This document shows positions 15,401-25,961 of a stretch of 64,000 nt of DNA, one piece after another (the first letter of the stretch is position 1; each line of letters starts with the position of its first letter). Under the pieces are notes generated by a model. The model made no database searches, was not told where the DNA came from, and saw only the letters and a program-made list of their open reading frames with translations. The position numbers and the translations under genes are program-made. Source of the DNA: Stratiolaelaps scimitus (lineage: Eukaryota > Arthropoda > Arachnida > Mesostigmata > Laelapidae); assembly GCA_019614645.1 (NCBI GenBank), contig JABWDB010000021.1:1054001-1118000 (forward strand), read 5' to 3'.

Positions 15401-16112
15401 CTGGAATTACAACACTGGAATAGTGTATGAAATGTAAAAATAAATGATAAAGAGCAGCGAAATCATCTTCATAAGCGAATTCGTCGATATTAAATTTGCG
15501 AAAACACATACATGGCGTCTTTCGTTTTTTGCTGCTTAATGATTAATAATTGATATTCATACATTGAAGTCATTTCTTATATTTTACGTTCTAAAAGACT
15601 TGCCATACCTATAACATTTGTTGCAGTTATATTGTTACTTAGTTTTGTTCTGTATTATTCCGATTCCATATCAATACATTTACTTTCAGTAAGTTCCCTT
15701 GGAACCCAAACTCCCCTACTTACTTTCATAAATTCGTAAAACAGATCAAATGCTGGTGTGTACTTTGCGTCCATCAAACTATCCGCCCCCGTGTGAGATG
15801 ATTTCGTTATTACATCTTTATTGTAGAATAATAATTATGTTTGACACAGTGAAATATTTTGGTACGTGAAAAGTGATAAGGTGTCCACCACACATGCGAT
15901 GTATTTAGATGCTCAAATATGGCTGACTACCCGTTTCGTGAAACGCGGCACAAATCTCCCCACGTGTATACATATAAATATCTACATCCCATAACCACAA
16001 TTCCTTCTTCCAATATGATACATTACAGAATCAATATGAGTTCCTGTACCGCGGCTTGCTCACCTATATTGAAACCCACCAATTGTGTGATATGGCCGAC
16101 ACGCAGCTCTGA
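368..16112 (+). CDS. Ptp99A: Receptor-type tyrosine-protein phosphatase, Ptp99A-like (5' end outside window)
   Basis: This is a single-pass receptor tyrosine phosphatase. In flies the family acts at the neuronal surface in axon guidance by dephosphorylating phosphotyrosine proteins. Exons I can place are 368-482, 4650-4799, 5272-5622, 5939-6180, 6802-6935, 7438-7550, 9422-9512, 11541-11881, 12438-12731, 13412-13655, 13987-14063, 14302-14565, 14946-15308 and 16029-16112. From 4650 onward every junction has GT/AG ends and keeps phase. The order is FN3 end, juxtamembrane region, helix, D1 with HCSAGVGRTG, then D2 with HCSGGGDRS. D1 carries WKDFLAPEQP instead of the usual WPDFGVP; as I recall the fly protein, this and the D1-D2 linker (YRALMEHAQFG) are typical of Ptp99A. 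The phase at 482 does not fit the exon at 4650, so at least one exon between them is missed. The start lies left of the window. The Ptp99A assignment is likely; membership of the receptor PTP family is near certain. Confidence 0.88.
483..4649 (+). other. Intron region with a GC-rich, stop-poor island at about 2300-2960
   Basis: Phase arithmetic requires at least one further Ptp99A exon here, but I could not identify it. At about 2300-2960 the sequence becomes GC-rich and holds overlapping open frames on both strands (up to 194 codons on the minus strand). None resembles a known family; low stop density explains them. The island is followed by a CT-rich run near 3060-3110. An alternative promoter or first exon is possible but unproven. 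The rest is AT-rich with no recognisable content. Confidence 0.4.
5272..5622 (+). other. Ptp99A: Exon for the extracellular juxtamembrane region with an RRRR basic site
   Basis: This long exon is open throughout. It joins in phase to the previous exon (AESIP|SEELPEE) and to the transmembrane exon (PSYQ|SREIYDG). It begins with a conserved LPEEVILGD-type segment of receptor PTP ectodomains, followed by a polar, low-complexity stretch. The stretch contains NRRRRT (codons near 5511-5528), a furin-like basic site. LAR-type receptor PTPs are known to be cleaved at a basic ectodomain site, so processing here is a reasonable inference. A shorter exon ending at the donor-like gtgatc at 5291 would drop the site. 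Confidence 0.55.
5939..6180 (+). other. Ptp99A: Exon encoding the transmembrane helix
   Basis: The exon starts SREIYDGLLSS, passes through an N-glycosylation-type NYT and an NGT, and ends in a helix of about 25 hydrophobic residues (AALFAALLSG then LLLVILMLLVLVCLI). The next exon (6802-6935) opens with RKKSLKLY, a basic stop-transfer sequence, so the N-terminus is outside and the phosphatase domains are cytoplasmic. The donor is gtgaac after ATCAG, phase 2, matching the next acceptor. Confidence 0.85.
7551..9421 (+). other. Ptp99A intron, low-complexity, CTG repeat
   Basis: The intron holds a (CTG)n run near 7786-7810, a GA-rich stretch near 8085-8105 and a stop-poor region at about 8070-8500. 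The frames in that region (72-130 codons, both strands) have no family resemblance and no matching splice sites. I see no gene. Confidence 0.5.
9422..12731 (+). other. Ptp99A: PTP domain D1 (active phosphatase domain), exons 9422-9512, 11541-11881, 12438-12731
   Basis: The KNRY loop (ENAHKNRYPDIK) is split across the first junction and continues YDQTRVKL. Next come SDYINAN-type GSDYINANVVEGW, TQGP-type SQGPTDKTLHDFWRM and KCAQYW. The third exon carries the WPD-loop equivalent WKDFLAPEQP, keeping the Asp, and the P-loop HCSAGVGRTG with catalytic Cys and Arg. A closing HLVQT gives the Q-loop region. All catalytic elements are present, so D1 should be active. Confidence 0.88.
10080..11340 (-). 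mobile_element. Decayed non-LTR (LINE) reverse transcriptase fragment
   Basis: Read on the minus strand, the fragments line up in the order of a LINE reverse transcriptase. They are a finger motif near 11090-11150 (KKGD..DP..WR-like), then a GFRARRST-type motif near 10970, an IDFKAAF-like stretch near 10860, SPLVFSLLISDFALG near 10640, and YANAV where the YADD catalytic box is expected near 10570. A conserved C-terminal segment (AAYGI..IWEKL) follows near 10430-10450. Several frameshifts and in-frame stops show it is dead. It sits antisense in the Ptp99A intron between 9512 and 11541. Confidence 0.72.
13412..16112 (+). other. Ptp99A: PTP domain D2 (probable pseudophosphatase) and C-terminus
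   Basis: D2 spans exons 13412-13655, 13987-14063, 14302-14565, 14946-15308 and 16029-16112. It keeps the fold signature (AKNRYNFILP.., SSYINASFIQ, TQDPLDATVVDFWRM). The KNRY box is intact. The WPD-loop equivalent reads HKGWVGQ, with no Asp, and the P-loop is HCSGGGDRS, keeping the Cys but with GGGD for AGVG. Loss of the WPD Asp predicts little or no activity, as in other receptor PTP D2 domains. The last exon reads QYEFLYRGL and ends MADTQL-TGA. Confidence 0.82.
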
Positions 16113-16757
16113 GAGTGGGCCCCCTTAGGATGTTCCAATTCAGCTGATTCTGCTATGACCACAACGACGACGATAGCAGCTGTTGTTCCGCAGGGCGACG
16201 GCGGCGGCGCCGGTGGAGCGGCATTGTCCCCTGCGTCGTACACCCTGCATATGCACCACATGATGCCTGTAACTCATCCTGCAGCACCATCATCTCATAA
16301 TTCAGCTGATCCATTTCGCACACAGGTTGAGACCGCTTTCGTGCCCATCTATCCCGCCAGTCATGGCGCTTCTTCCGGTCCTGATGCAGCACAACTCCCC
16401 TCAGATGAGCATAGTCTTCACCATCAACTGCTTCATTCTCATCACCACATTCATAGTCACAACTATCTCGATCCCTCTGGTCAACTGGACAATGTTACGT
16501 CACTGCATTCATCGCCCTCGCCAACACCTTCGTCGACCTTCGGGCCATTTAGTAACCAACATCATCTGCACTATCACAACTACCCGCTAATTGTCCCTAT
16601 TCCTTCGATATCCACCATTGGACCATCCAGTTTAGGGCCTCCAGCGCGACCATCGCCTTTGCCGGCCTATTTAACCTCTAGCCGTGATTCGCCTTCACCT
16701 TCTTCCCTGTCAACATTCTCAACGACCCTTTCGCCGTCATCGTCCAGTGCCACGTAG
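16113..16757 (+). other. 214-codon open frame following the Ptp99A stop in the same frame
   Basis: After the TGA at 16110-16112 the same frame stays open for 214 codons to TAG at 16755-16757. The first Met is at 16155. The product is rich in His, Ser, Pro and Thr (for example SHHHIHSHNY, and a Ser/Pro-rich tail) and has no recognised domain. It could be a stop-readthrough extension, an alternatively spliced tail or a stop-poor 3' UTR. The stop context is CTC-TGA-GAG, not the efficient TGA-C type. Beyond 16757 the sequence becomes AT-rich and microsatellite-laden. Confidence 0.45.
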
Positions 16758-19700
16758 AGCGTGAATACGACGCGCTCGCTGGACTAACATAAATGAAGTG
16801 TGAGCTCGTTCTTCAGCTGCTCCACACAAAGACAATGTACATGTGCATTTGCAAGTGTGTTCATAAGATAAACATATAAAATCATAAATACACGCGATAG
16901 ACATGCGACACACAGACAGACAGATCGGTGGACATCACTATGGTGGATAAGAACAACAGCGACACGGTTATTACTATTATACAATTGTAATGAGTATCTG
17001 CTGTGTAGAATCATTTTTCAAATACTATAATAATAATAATTATTATTATTATTATTGCAATAATGATGGCGAGGATGATAATTATTACGCTATTAGTACT
17101 GTTGTATATGTGCATGTGCGTGTGTGAAAAGAGCCCGGGAATGGCGCGGCGAGAGAGAGAGATGATGATGAGGACGGCGCAAAGTCTGGTGGCCCGTTTC
17201 ATGGCCCCTTTTGTATTATTACTGAAATACTACTATTAATAGGTATACTAAGTATATAACAGATGAAGAGCTGTAACACAACAATAAATTAGGAAGTTGC
17301 ACATAATAGGGAAAGAAGATAACACGGACAGACGGACGGATCGGTAGGTCACGGCGCGCTTCTTCAAACTCAGGCACGCTAAAAATTACAACAAACATCG
17401 AGACATAAAAAGCCGTACAACGGTAAAGCACTTATTGAACTTGCAGAGCAGACAGCAATGGATATAATATGGCTCTTTCTAGAACCCATTCATTATTATG
17501 ATTATTATAATATTAATTTATATTTCTACATGTAAGATAACACTGGACAGTCATTAGAGGCGATATATATTAATATATATGTATATGTCGACCCGCTTCT
17601 GCGTATATGTTTACGCCTGATGTGGAACACGTTTGACGACAAAATACTACGAACACAACAATGAGTCAATAAGTTTATCGTTTTGGGTGGAAACCGATTG
17701 CGCTTCAATTATCAATTCTAATTACAGTACAATCGACACCACCGTAACGAGGTCATAGGGAAAGAGAGAGAGAGACAGAAGATGACACGCGAACGGATAT
17801 TCTACGCCTATCTATATAATAATACTTTGAAAGTGATAAGTTCGTATTTATTTTCAACGATGTTGTTGTAATTAATAATAATAATAATAATAATAAGTAT
17901 GATGATGATTCTTATTATGAGAAATCGAAAAATGATCAAAATAATGAGAGAATGAAGTAAGATTATATTATGCTAGTGTTATAAATATTATTGCTATTAT
18001 TATGTACATTGTCATTAGGATTAATGAATGTTGCTTTCATCGATTCCGATGAATTAATTCTTTTAACGAATACTTTGTGCCGCTTTGAAGATGTGTCAGA
18101 AAGTCCTCAAAAAGTTCAGTTAGCCAATTCTTGGAAACGAAGCAAGAGCCTTTAAACTTTTTCCCGACATTCAAGTAAACAAACACTGTCAGAAGTTGAT
18201 CAACATCTATAATTAGCATTGCCAATGTTTTGGTGCCGTTGTTTTCATGCCATGAGGATGCATCAACACGAGTTTTATATATTATACAAAGAGAACTCCA
18301 TTAGACATTCACGTGTGTACACAACATTTAATTTCAGTAAATACTATGGGTAAACAATTTTCAAATAAGGCCCATGTCCTTATGACGTATTACTCTCGTT
18401 TTTTCTTAACTCAGCTGAAGTGCTCTGGGCAGGGAGTGACCTTAGTTATCGGTGTCCCTGAGCGAGCCGTCGTTTGCTCAAGACAACTCTGTCTATGATC
18501 TGGCCGATCTTGGATTGGGTGACCGTTCAATAGGGGGAACGCTAGAAGTAAACATATCTATTTCACCTAATCTGAAAAGCAAGTAGCTTTGCAACTGGCC
18601 CTGGCATCCAACGCATGCTCCTCCTTGTTAGAGATAACGATGGACAATTACAACAGCTTGTACGGATAATACAGAGCGAGATCTTCGCGCGCGGTTTTCA
18701 CTTATTCTAGGCTTTGGCTTCAGCTTTGAAGCGTCTTACGATACAAACTCTCTCGACAGAGATAACAACAACAACTGCAAGATAAATACAAAGCACAAGT
18801 GATCGTTCCCCATCATTATTACTATTCTTATAATTATTCCCGAAATAATATTAAACAGCAAGTCTTCATTTCATCAGTTCTATACGATACATGAGCATAC
18901 GATGACAATCGTTAAAATTGGTTGTTTCCAAATCCAGTCTTCTGTCTTTTCGCCTTCAATTTTTTTGTGAGTTGTTTCACTATCTCTCTATGGACAGGTC
19001 CCATGTTTAGATTAAATTGCAGGCTCGCTTGAACAAGCCTTGATATCTGTTGTTCCGTCTCTCTAATTTTTGAAACTACAATAATAATGATAAATAAGTA
19101 AATAAGCTGTGTTACGTGTGTTTATTGCTAGACAGGCGTACGTAGAGCCACTTCACGTAGCAGTGTTAACTAAAAAAATGTAATTATCTCGTATGCAAAA
19201 CAGAGCAAAAGGCCACCAGCGCCGAAAAAGAAACTGCAAATATAGTCCAAGTAAACAAACACACCAAGAACAGTAACATCTCTAATACAAAAAAAAACAA
19301 ACGCACTGCTAATCGCTTTTTTCATTGTAAATACGTGGAATGATAGAAACATGGGTGGGGGTGGCATGAGGTGTGGAAGATTGTTTGAATCGGACTGAGA
19401 AGTTACAAACAGGAAGATGTTTACAAGGAGAGAGCGCTCGACGAAAATATAGTGACACACACATAATGGGAAGCGCGGAAAATATAGTTTAGGAAAGAAG
19501 GAGTGCGTTTCCTTGAGCGGTTCCGTGGAATCTATCTATTCGGACAACCCACATTCTGTGGCAAGTTCGTGTATCATAGACTTCGTAGCGAATGAGAGAG
19601 CATGAGAGAGATTTCTATGTACTGCTGTATAATGTAAAATTGCGCTAGAAGCTGACAGCACACGTCAAAATAAAGGAGGCTAAAAACAGGAGGCACTGTT

Positions 19701-20608
19701 AGTTACTCCAGAGAAATAAACTACTAAAATGCCACTCTACAGGTGCAAAGCCATGACAACATTTGCATACACATCTACACTGATAAATACCCACCCGCGC
19801 TCACAGTTGTGTACAGTGTAAAGAGAATCTCAAGAAAGAAAGAAAGAAAGATGCTGAACAAGAGAACATGAGATAAATAAATGATGAAAAGTTAAATACG
19901 ATTATAAGAGAGAGAGAGAACAATTAAGCATTGGTAAGTGTTATGGAGGCCGATCATAACCCATGAGAGGCTGACAGATCTTCATAAGGTGAATAACAAA
20001 ACAAATGGTGTAACAGATTAGCTGTTCTACCAAGCGATCGACAATTAGTGTCGTGAGAGGTTAAGGTCAATGACAATATATTGGTGACAGTTGCTGATGA
20101 TGTGACAACGACAAGCAGCAGAATGAATGGATAGAGAAGATGTGTGACAAAAAGTGGGATTACCAATAAGAAAATAAAGCGAAAGTCTTCAGTAAAAAAC
20201 AAAAAAATGGCCTATGTTCGTTCTAGCTATAATTCCATTCCTATTCCGTGCTACAAAAGGCGTTTTTGAATATAAATATTTGGTTTTCTGCAAGGAAAAA
20301 ATCAGGAAAAGTCGTTTCGAATTGCATTGCCTGGAAGATGAGAAATTAATTATTATGATTCCTTTCATATGTACTTAAATTTTACACGGTAGTATTTATT
20401 ACTTAGCTAATTATTACATTTTGCAGTCAGCTTTTGTACACTCACAAACATAAAAACGTTGTTTTCGTATGCGCAACATTGGCAAATATACATTTACGTC
20501 CAACAATTCAGTTAATCTACTTAGATTATAATTCATAGCAACCTCCAACAGCATAACACGCAAGCCACGAGATCTTAGTTTTTACAAAGCAAATATTAGG
20601 TACATTCG
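16758..20608. other. Ptp99A 3' UTR and convergent intergenic region
   Basis: This holds no gene I can support. It contains (AAT/ATT)n tracts at about 17020-17060 and 17873-17897, GA-rich repeats near 17150, 17760 and 19900, and scattered AATAAA-like hexamers. It probably includes a long Ptp99A 3' UTR and the HADH 3' UTR, which face each other here. Confidence 0.5.
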
Positions 20609-21218
20609 TTACAATTTGTTCGGATTCTGTTTTTTGCCATCAGTATATTTGTAAAAACCTTCACCGGATTTAACGCCCAATTTTCCCTCGTTCACGAGCC
20701 TTTCAAGTAGCGGTGAGGGCGCAAAAAGAGTATTTGCTGGTTCTTTTTTGCGAAAACCTAAAGGCAGACAACATATATGATTAACTATATCGTTTATTAG
20801 TCAGTTGTCTTGGTTAATTATCATTTCACACGTACACCCACTTGAGGCAATCTTCGCAAGTGAAAGACATATTAAATATAATATCACCATAAATCCATCG
20901 TCTACAAACCTTTGCTCTAATAAAGATTTTAATTAACTACACAAAACGCCATGTACGCTTACAATTGTAGTGTTTGACTGTGTTAATTTACGTCAATAAC
21001 ATACCATCAAGTATGTCCTTAACGATGTCCAAGCCGATCTTATCAACAAGTGCCAATGGCCCAAGAGGATGTTTTGCCCCTAACTTCATGGCTTCATCAA
21101 TGTCCTCAACCGTAGCGTCTCCCCGTTCAGTCATACGAATAGCTTCGATTAGCATCGGCACGAGCAAACGATTGACGACGAAGCCCGGCGTATCCTGTCA
21201 AAGAATCATAATGAGATG

Positions 21219-21261
<43 letters not shown>

Positions 21262-23118
21262 AGCAACAAATACGTGGCTTTTAATTAATAACAATAATTT
21301 TTGTATATCTAAATGCATGACATTCAAGTTCGGACGTTCCCCAATAGGCGCTTCACTCGAAGATTACTATTGCCAACATTGGTGGTACAACCTGGCAAAG
21401 AATTGGTGTTTTGCCTAGCGACTTTACGAACTCCGTAACATTTCTGACAGTCTGGTCTGAGGTTTCCGGAATCTTGACAACCTCCACCAACGGCATTACG
21501 GGTACTGGGTTGAAGTAGTGCAGGCCCAAGAATCGGTCAACTCGGTTAACACTCACAGCCATCTCTCTCACAGACAGTGAGGATGTGTTTGAGGCAAATA
21601 TTGTCGCATCAGGAGCCAACTGAAATAATCAACATAAAAATAACGTTACATAGAAAAGCATTTGTCATCAATCAACAACTAACAGCCTAAATATGTTCTA
21701 CGTTTTTGATTCAGTATAGTTCCTAAAAAAATAAAAGCTTGGTGAACTACTAAGTTTCACTGCTTCCTCTAGTGACCTTGAACTTGTTGCAAGCCATATG
21801 ATATAGCCTACTAATATACACATACAGACATACGTAAGCAATTTATGTGAAAGAAAGTCATATAGATCACCTTATCAAGTGTCGCAAAGAGTTCGCGTTT
21901 CACCTTAATATCTTCGTAAATAGCTTCAATAATCAAGTCGGCATCCCTCACCGCTTCAGACATTTGGATAGATGTTTTCACGTGTGCAAGAGCAGTGGAA
22001 GTGAAGACCTGAGACGACTGCAAATGAAGTAGACATTTCTCCTCGAGTAAATATTTCAAATATATTTACCTCACGGTGCATACTAAGTGATCTACATAAT
22101 GTATCATGAATGTCCAACACGCATCATCACACAGAAGGAAGAAGAAGACAATGCCTCGCAATAGAACCATCGTTGTGTTTCACAAGGCAACCTATACTGC
22201 TGATAACACCAGAGCATTAATACAATACATATGTCGCCCCACAACTTGTTTATGTGATTATAGACTTATATTGAGTGATCCTGTAACGCATTTTGGGCGT
22301 CGTCCAATAATCGCAAGTTTCAGTCCATTCCCTATAAAGCCCCATATGCTTTGGAATAATACATGAATTAATTGATCACTATATCTACATGTGTTTTTTT
22401 GCGAATGCCAAAAAAATAGATCAAAACAATAGGATACCTATATGTTAATCATTTGATCATACATGAAGCAAATTACAGATCGGTCGTATTCCATTATAAG
22501 ATTAAGAATAATTAGTATCATATTTCATTAACCCACCTCCGGCGAATAGGCTTTCTTCTTGGCCAGGCGCACAAGAGATAATTGGATATTCTCTAGTGCG
22601 CGATTAAGAAACACTTGGGACGTGTCTACAATTGTTACATCGTAACCAGCCTGAGCGCAAACCTAGAACAAGAGTCGTAAATGCTGAAGTTATTACACAT
22701 TACATTGATTTATTATTGGTTACATTACACAATACAATATATTTCATAAATTTACTTTTGTTATACGATCTTATGTCTGCGACGGGTTAACTTCTCTGAC
22801 TTTTAATTACATATATTTCAATTAAACTAAGTCAAATTGTGTTTTTTGCCACGCTTTGTCTATCCTTCGGAGAGTGGTAGCACAGATAACTGTTTGTTTG
22901 ACCAGGATCCACTACTCGCTTTTGAAGACCCATCCAGGAATATCGCTTCTAAACCGCTTCTAAATTCGATCAGTAGTCGACATTAAAGACACCTCAGGTC
23001 ACCCACCTGTGCAATCCCGGAGCCCATAGTGCCTGCACCGATAACAGCCACCTTAGTGATAGCTTCACTTTTACTGGAGGCCATTGTGAGCTTCGTTGCG
23101 TCTATGGTCAGATATGAG
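20609..23118 (-). CDS. HADH: 3-hydroxyacyl-CoA dehydrogenase
   Basis: The enzyme oxidises L-3-hydroxyacyl-CoA to 3-ketoacyl-CoA with NAD+ in fatty-acid beta-oxidation. Minus-strand exons are 23118-23007, 22662-22537, 22017-21871, 21619-21392, 21194-21005 and 20757-20609; all have GT/AG ends and matching phases. From the Met at 23084 the protein is 305 residues, the size of mature animal HADH. Near the start is the Rossmann motif [15 protein letters not shown]. Next come [18 protein letters not shown] (catalytic Ser), [16 protein letters not shown] (catalytic His in the HxFxP motif) and DTPGFVVNR. The C-terminus is GEGFYKY plus an 11-residue tail ending NKL. The exon stays open upstream of 23084 to an acceptor at 23119, so a further 5' exon, perhaps with a mitochondrial presequence, may exist; I did not find it. 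Confidence 0.93.
21221..21257. repeat. (AT)n microsatellite in HADH intron
   Basis: A pure AT dinucleotide run lies just outside the acceptor of the penultimate HADH exon. Confidence 0.9.
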
Positions 23119-25908
23119 CTGAAACAACAATGGTGTCATCCCATGAATTTTATGTACAGCATTGGTTAAAACATATAGTATGAGTGCAAATAATCAAAAT
23201 GAGAACCTTGAAGTTAGAGAGCTGGTATTTATTTGAATTTGCATATGTACCACATGCCTATACAAATCCACTGCTTCAATATTGGATCACTATACAAAAC
23301 AAATCCCCTTTTTAAGCTTCCCATTATCCGAGCATAAGCTCTGGTGATCCTTCATTTTCGTTACAGTCCGGTAATTGTGTGTGATTAGGATAGTTATCTT
23401 TTGATGGTTGTAGGTTCGACATGTGTGTGACCCCAGGTGTAGGATGGATGTCTTAGAATAGGTTGTAAGAATCAAGGCTTTGTATACCCTGTTAGAAAAT
23501 TCCATTCCAATGTCGTAAATACATTCATCACCTTTTAGCTAATCCGATCATGTTCATATCAGCAGGGTATTGGTTTAAAATTAGCCAAAAATTAAAAAAA
23601 AAGATTAAAAAAAATTAAAATAATATACTATATATCGTGCTTGCCTCTGAAATTCAAACCAATTTCGAGTTGAGGTGGCCCCGTGTAATGGGTCAGCACT
23701 CACTGTTAGCCCGCGAACATCAAAGCGCAACCTTCAAGAGATCGCAAAACGTATCACACGTTGTATGTTTCATCATAATTTCAATCTTAAGAGTAATATA
23801 GTAATAGATTTTTCCGCACGGCGGCAGTGGTCGAACATGGTGACAATCATCGAAGAGCTTTCGTGTAATAAAATTGAGCCTGGATCGTTTTGGAAATTCA
23901 GCGACATCAATAATAAAAGGAATAAACGACATCATATTAGTCAAAATTGATGGAGTTTAAATAGAAATCGCATCAACAACATCAAAGTAAATCTTCCTGA
24001 CTGACTCACAGCAAACATTTAATGTCCACGATACAACTGCTTTCGGCGTTAGTTCATAAGACGAACCAATATATGTGCAAATGTTTAGACGCAAAGAAAC
24101 CTTTAGACCTCGAAAACTATCGAATTAACTGACACCATCATCGTTCAATTCGTATCAAGTAAATCTACCACAACAAGCTTTCGTAAGTTGTCATTCCCCG
24201 GAATCAGTGTTTAATAGGAAGTATTTTAATTAACAAGTACCCATTGGGGCTAAAAAGCTTATCTACACGCAGCATGAACTAGCTAGCCTATTGTTAATAG
24301 TGACGTACATAAACGAACTTCATCGAAAACCAATGGCCTCTCCCTTTTAGATATATAACCCTTTCCGTATAGATTTCATTGTCTTAAAAAATACGGATCG
24401 TACGACAACATTCAATAGAAACCCGCATCTCTGCGCAGTGCCTTCCTTTTTCTAGCTAAATGACCTGAGACAGCTTCTCCCCCACTTCAGTTTATAACGT
24501 GCTGGGCACCTTTTCAGCCTCTTGGATAGCTACACTTTGCTTCTACTGATATTTTCTTTTTTATAAGCCTATTATAGTCAAACAAACCGCTTTACTAGTT
24601 CACGATAGATGGATAGGCCTACAGGTGTCAAAAATCTCCTGCTCTTTCGAGCTGCGCCACTTCTGGGGAGTTCCGTGAATTATTGTCTCTTCTTATATTT
24701 CTCGGGACGTCGAAACTGCTCCGAATCAATAACAAACGGCCCCACAGCTGAAAGTTACGCCGAGTTCTATGCTCCTTGCAACTATATCAGAAATAATCTC
24801 AAGTAAGTCGACTTCTTATACCGATATGGAGTGATCTGGCTTCACTCGTTACTTAGGATCGTACAGAGAACCCACAAAAAAATATTCCTAGATGCCCGCA
24901 GGTTCCGGCGTTCGAATATAAAAGTGACCATTGTAAATGTAGCCACGACCCATCTTGCCTGGTATGTGGATTTGAGTCCAAACGACATCTAGCTGCAGCT
25001 AGATGAAGATGAACAAATCTGGAGCCGTATACTGGTTGGATGGAAATGCGGTTCAAAAGGTGGTCGGGCTTTCAATTAAGGGAGTCATGATTCGGCTTGA
25101 ACACTTTCGACGCAAAATATTTGACTCGAATAAAACTAAAATGGTTGGTAAGGAATGACGTTCTGTACCAATAAAGGTGTTCCTGCATCTATTATAATAA
25201 GCTGAAGTGTCATCCGCGCACCTCACCTTGCCGTAACGATATCTCGAGCAATGTCGACTCATTTTTGTTCTAGGATCCAGAAGATCACCTTTGGACTAGT
25301 ACAGTAATCAAGTCTGGCGCTTATATTTGCATTGTTCATTTTCATACGTTCTAGGCGCGAACGTTCTATTCACTATTAACCGATCGAATCACTCCCATTG
25401 CTGATATCTAAAGAGTCGATGAAGGAATTATACTAACTACACCTATGTATTTCGTGGGATATGAATAATTTGAGGAATGATGCTGGTTGTTAATAAATTT
25501 ATCTTCGTAGGAACTCGATCACAACAGGCCCCAAATGAACTCCCTTCTTATGCTGAGTAGGGAGTAATTTAGAGGACAAGCTTTATATTAGAATATGCGT
25601 CCCAAAGAACTGGGGCTCAGACAAGCGTGCCTCATTGTAAATTATTGGAAAAATATGGAAACGGCATAATACAAATATGTATTATTTCAACGTTGCAAAT
25701 GTTGGGCTATGATAAAGAAATACAATCCCATTGAGATTGTATAAAGATTCATGACATGATAGGCTTTAAGGGTGACCTGAAAGGATCTAATTGATACAAA
25801 ATAACATATTTTTAAATATACATGTTAAGACCGTTAGGTAACCTCAGAGAATCGAATCACAGGATTGGTAATACCGCTTTTTCGCCTTGACACGTCCGTT
25901 GCCAGATG
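23119..25908. other. Divergent intergenic region between HADH and paralogue A
   Basis: The two genes are transcribed away from each other, so both promoters should lie here, along with any 5' exon of HADH. I recognise no coding sequence. An A-rich patch lies near 23590-23620 and a dispersed repeat at about 24930-25040. Confidence 0.45.
24930..25040. repeat. Dispersed repeat, copy 1 (second copy near 38915-39020)
   Basis: It shares an ordered set of blocks with 38915-39020: aaatgtagcca, a ggtttgagtc/gatttgagtcc box, and cagctagatgaa.atgaa. This copy contains a perfect 20-bp palindrome, catctagctgcagctagatg, near 24986-25005. The GGTTTGAGTC-type box resembles a pol III B box, so a SINE is possible. 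Confidence 0.5.
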
Positions 25909-25961
25909 TGATAATCGTAAGAGGTTATTATACGACAACAGTTCCAGTGGTTGTTGAAGCT

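Noticed and set aside
16153..16392. Minus-strand 79-codon frame over the post-stop region
   Set aside because: It is a shadow of the plus-strand Ser/Pro/His-rich frame and has no recognisable content.
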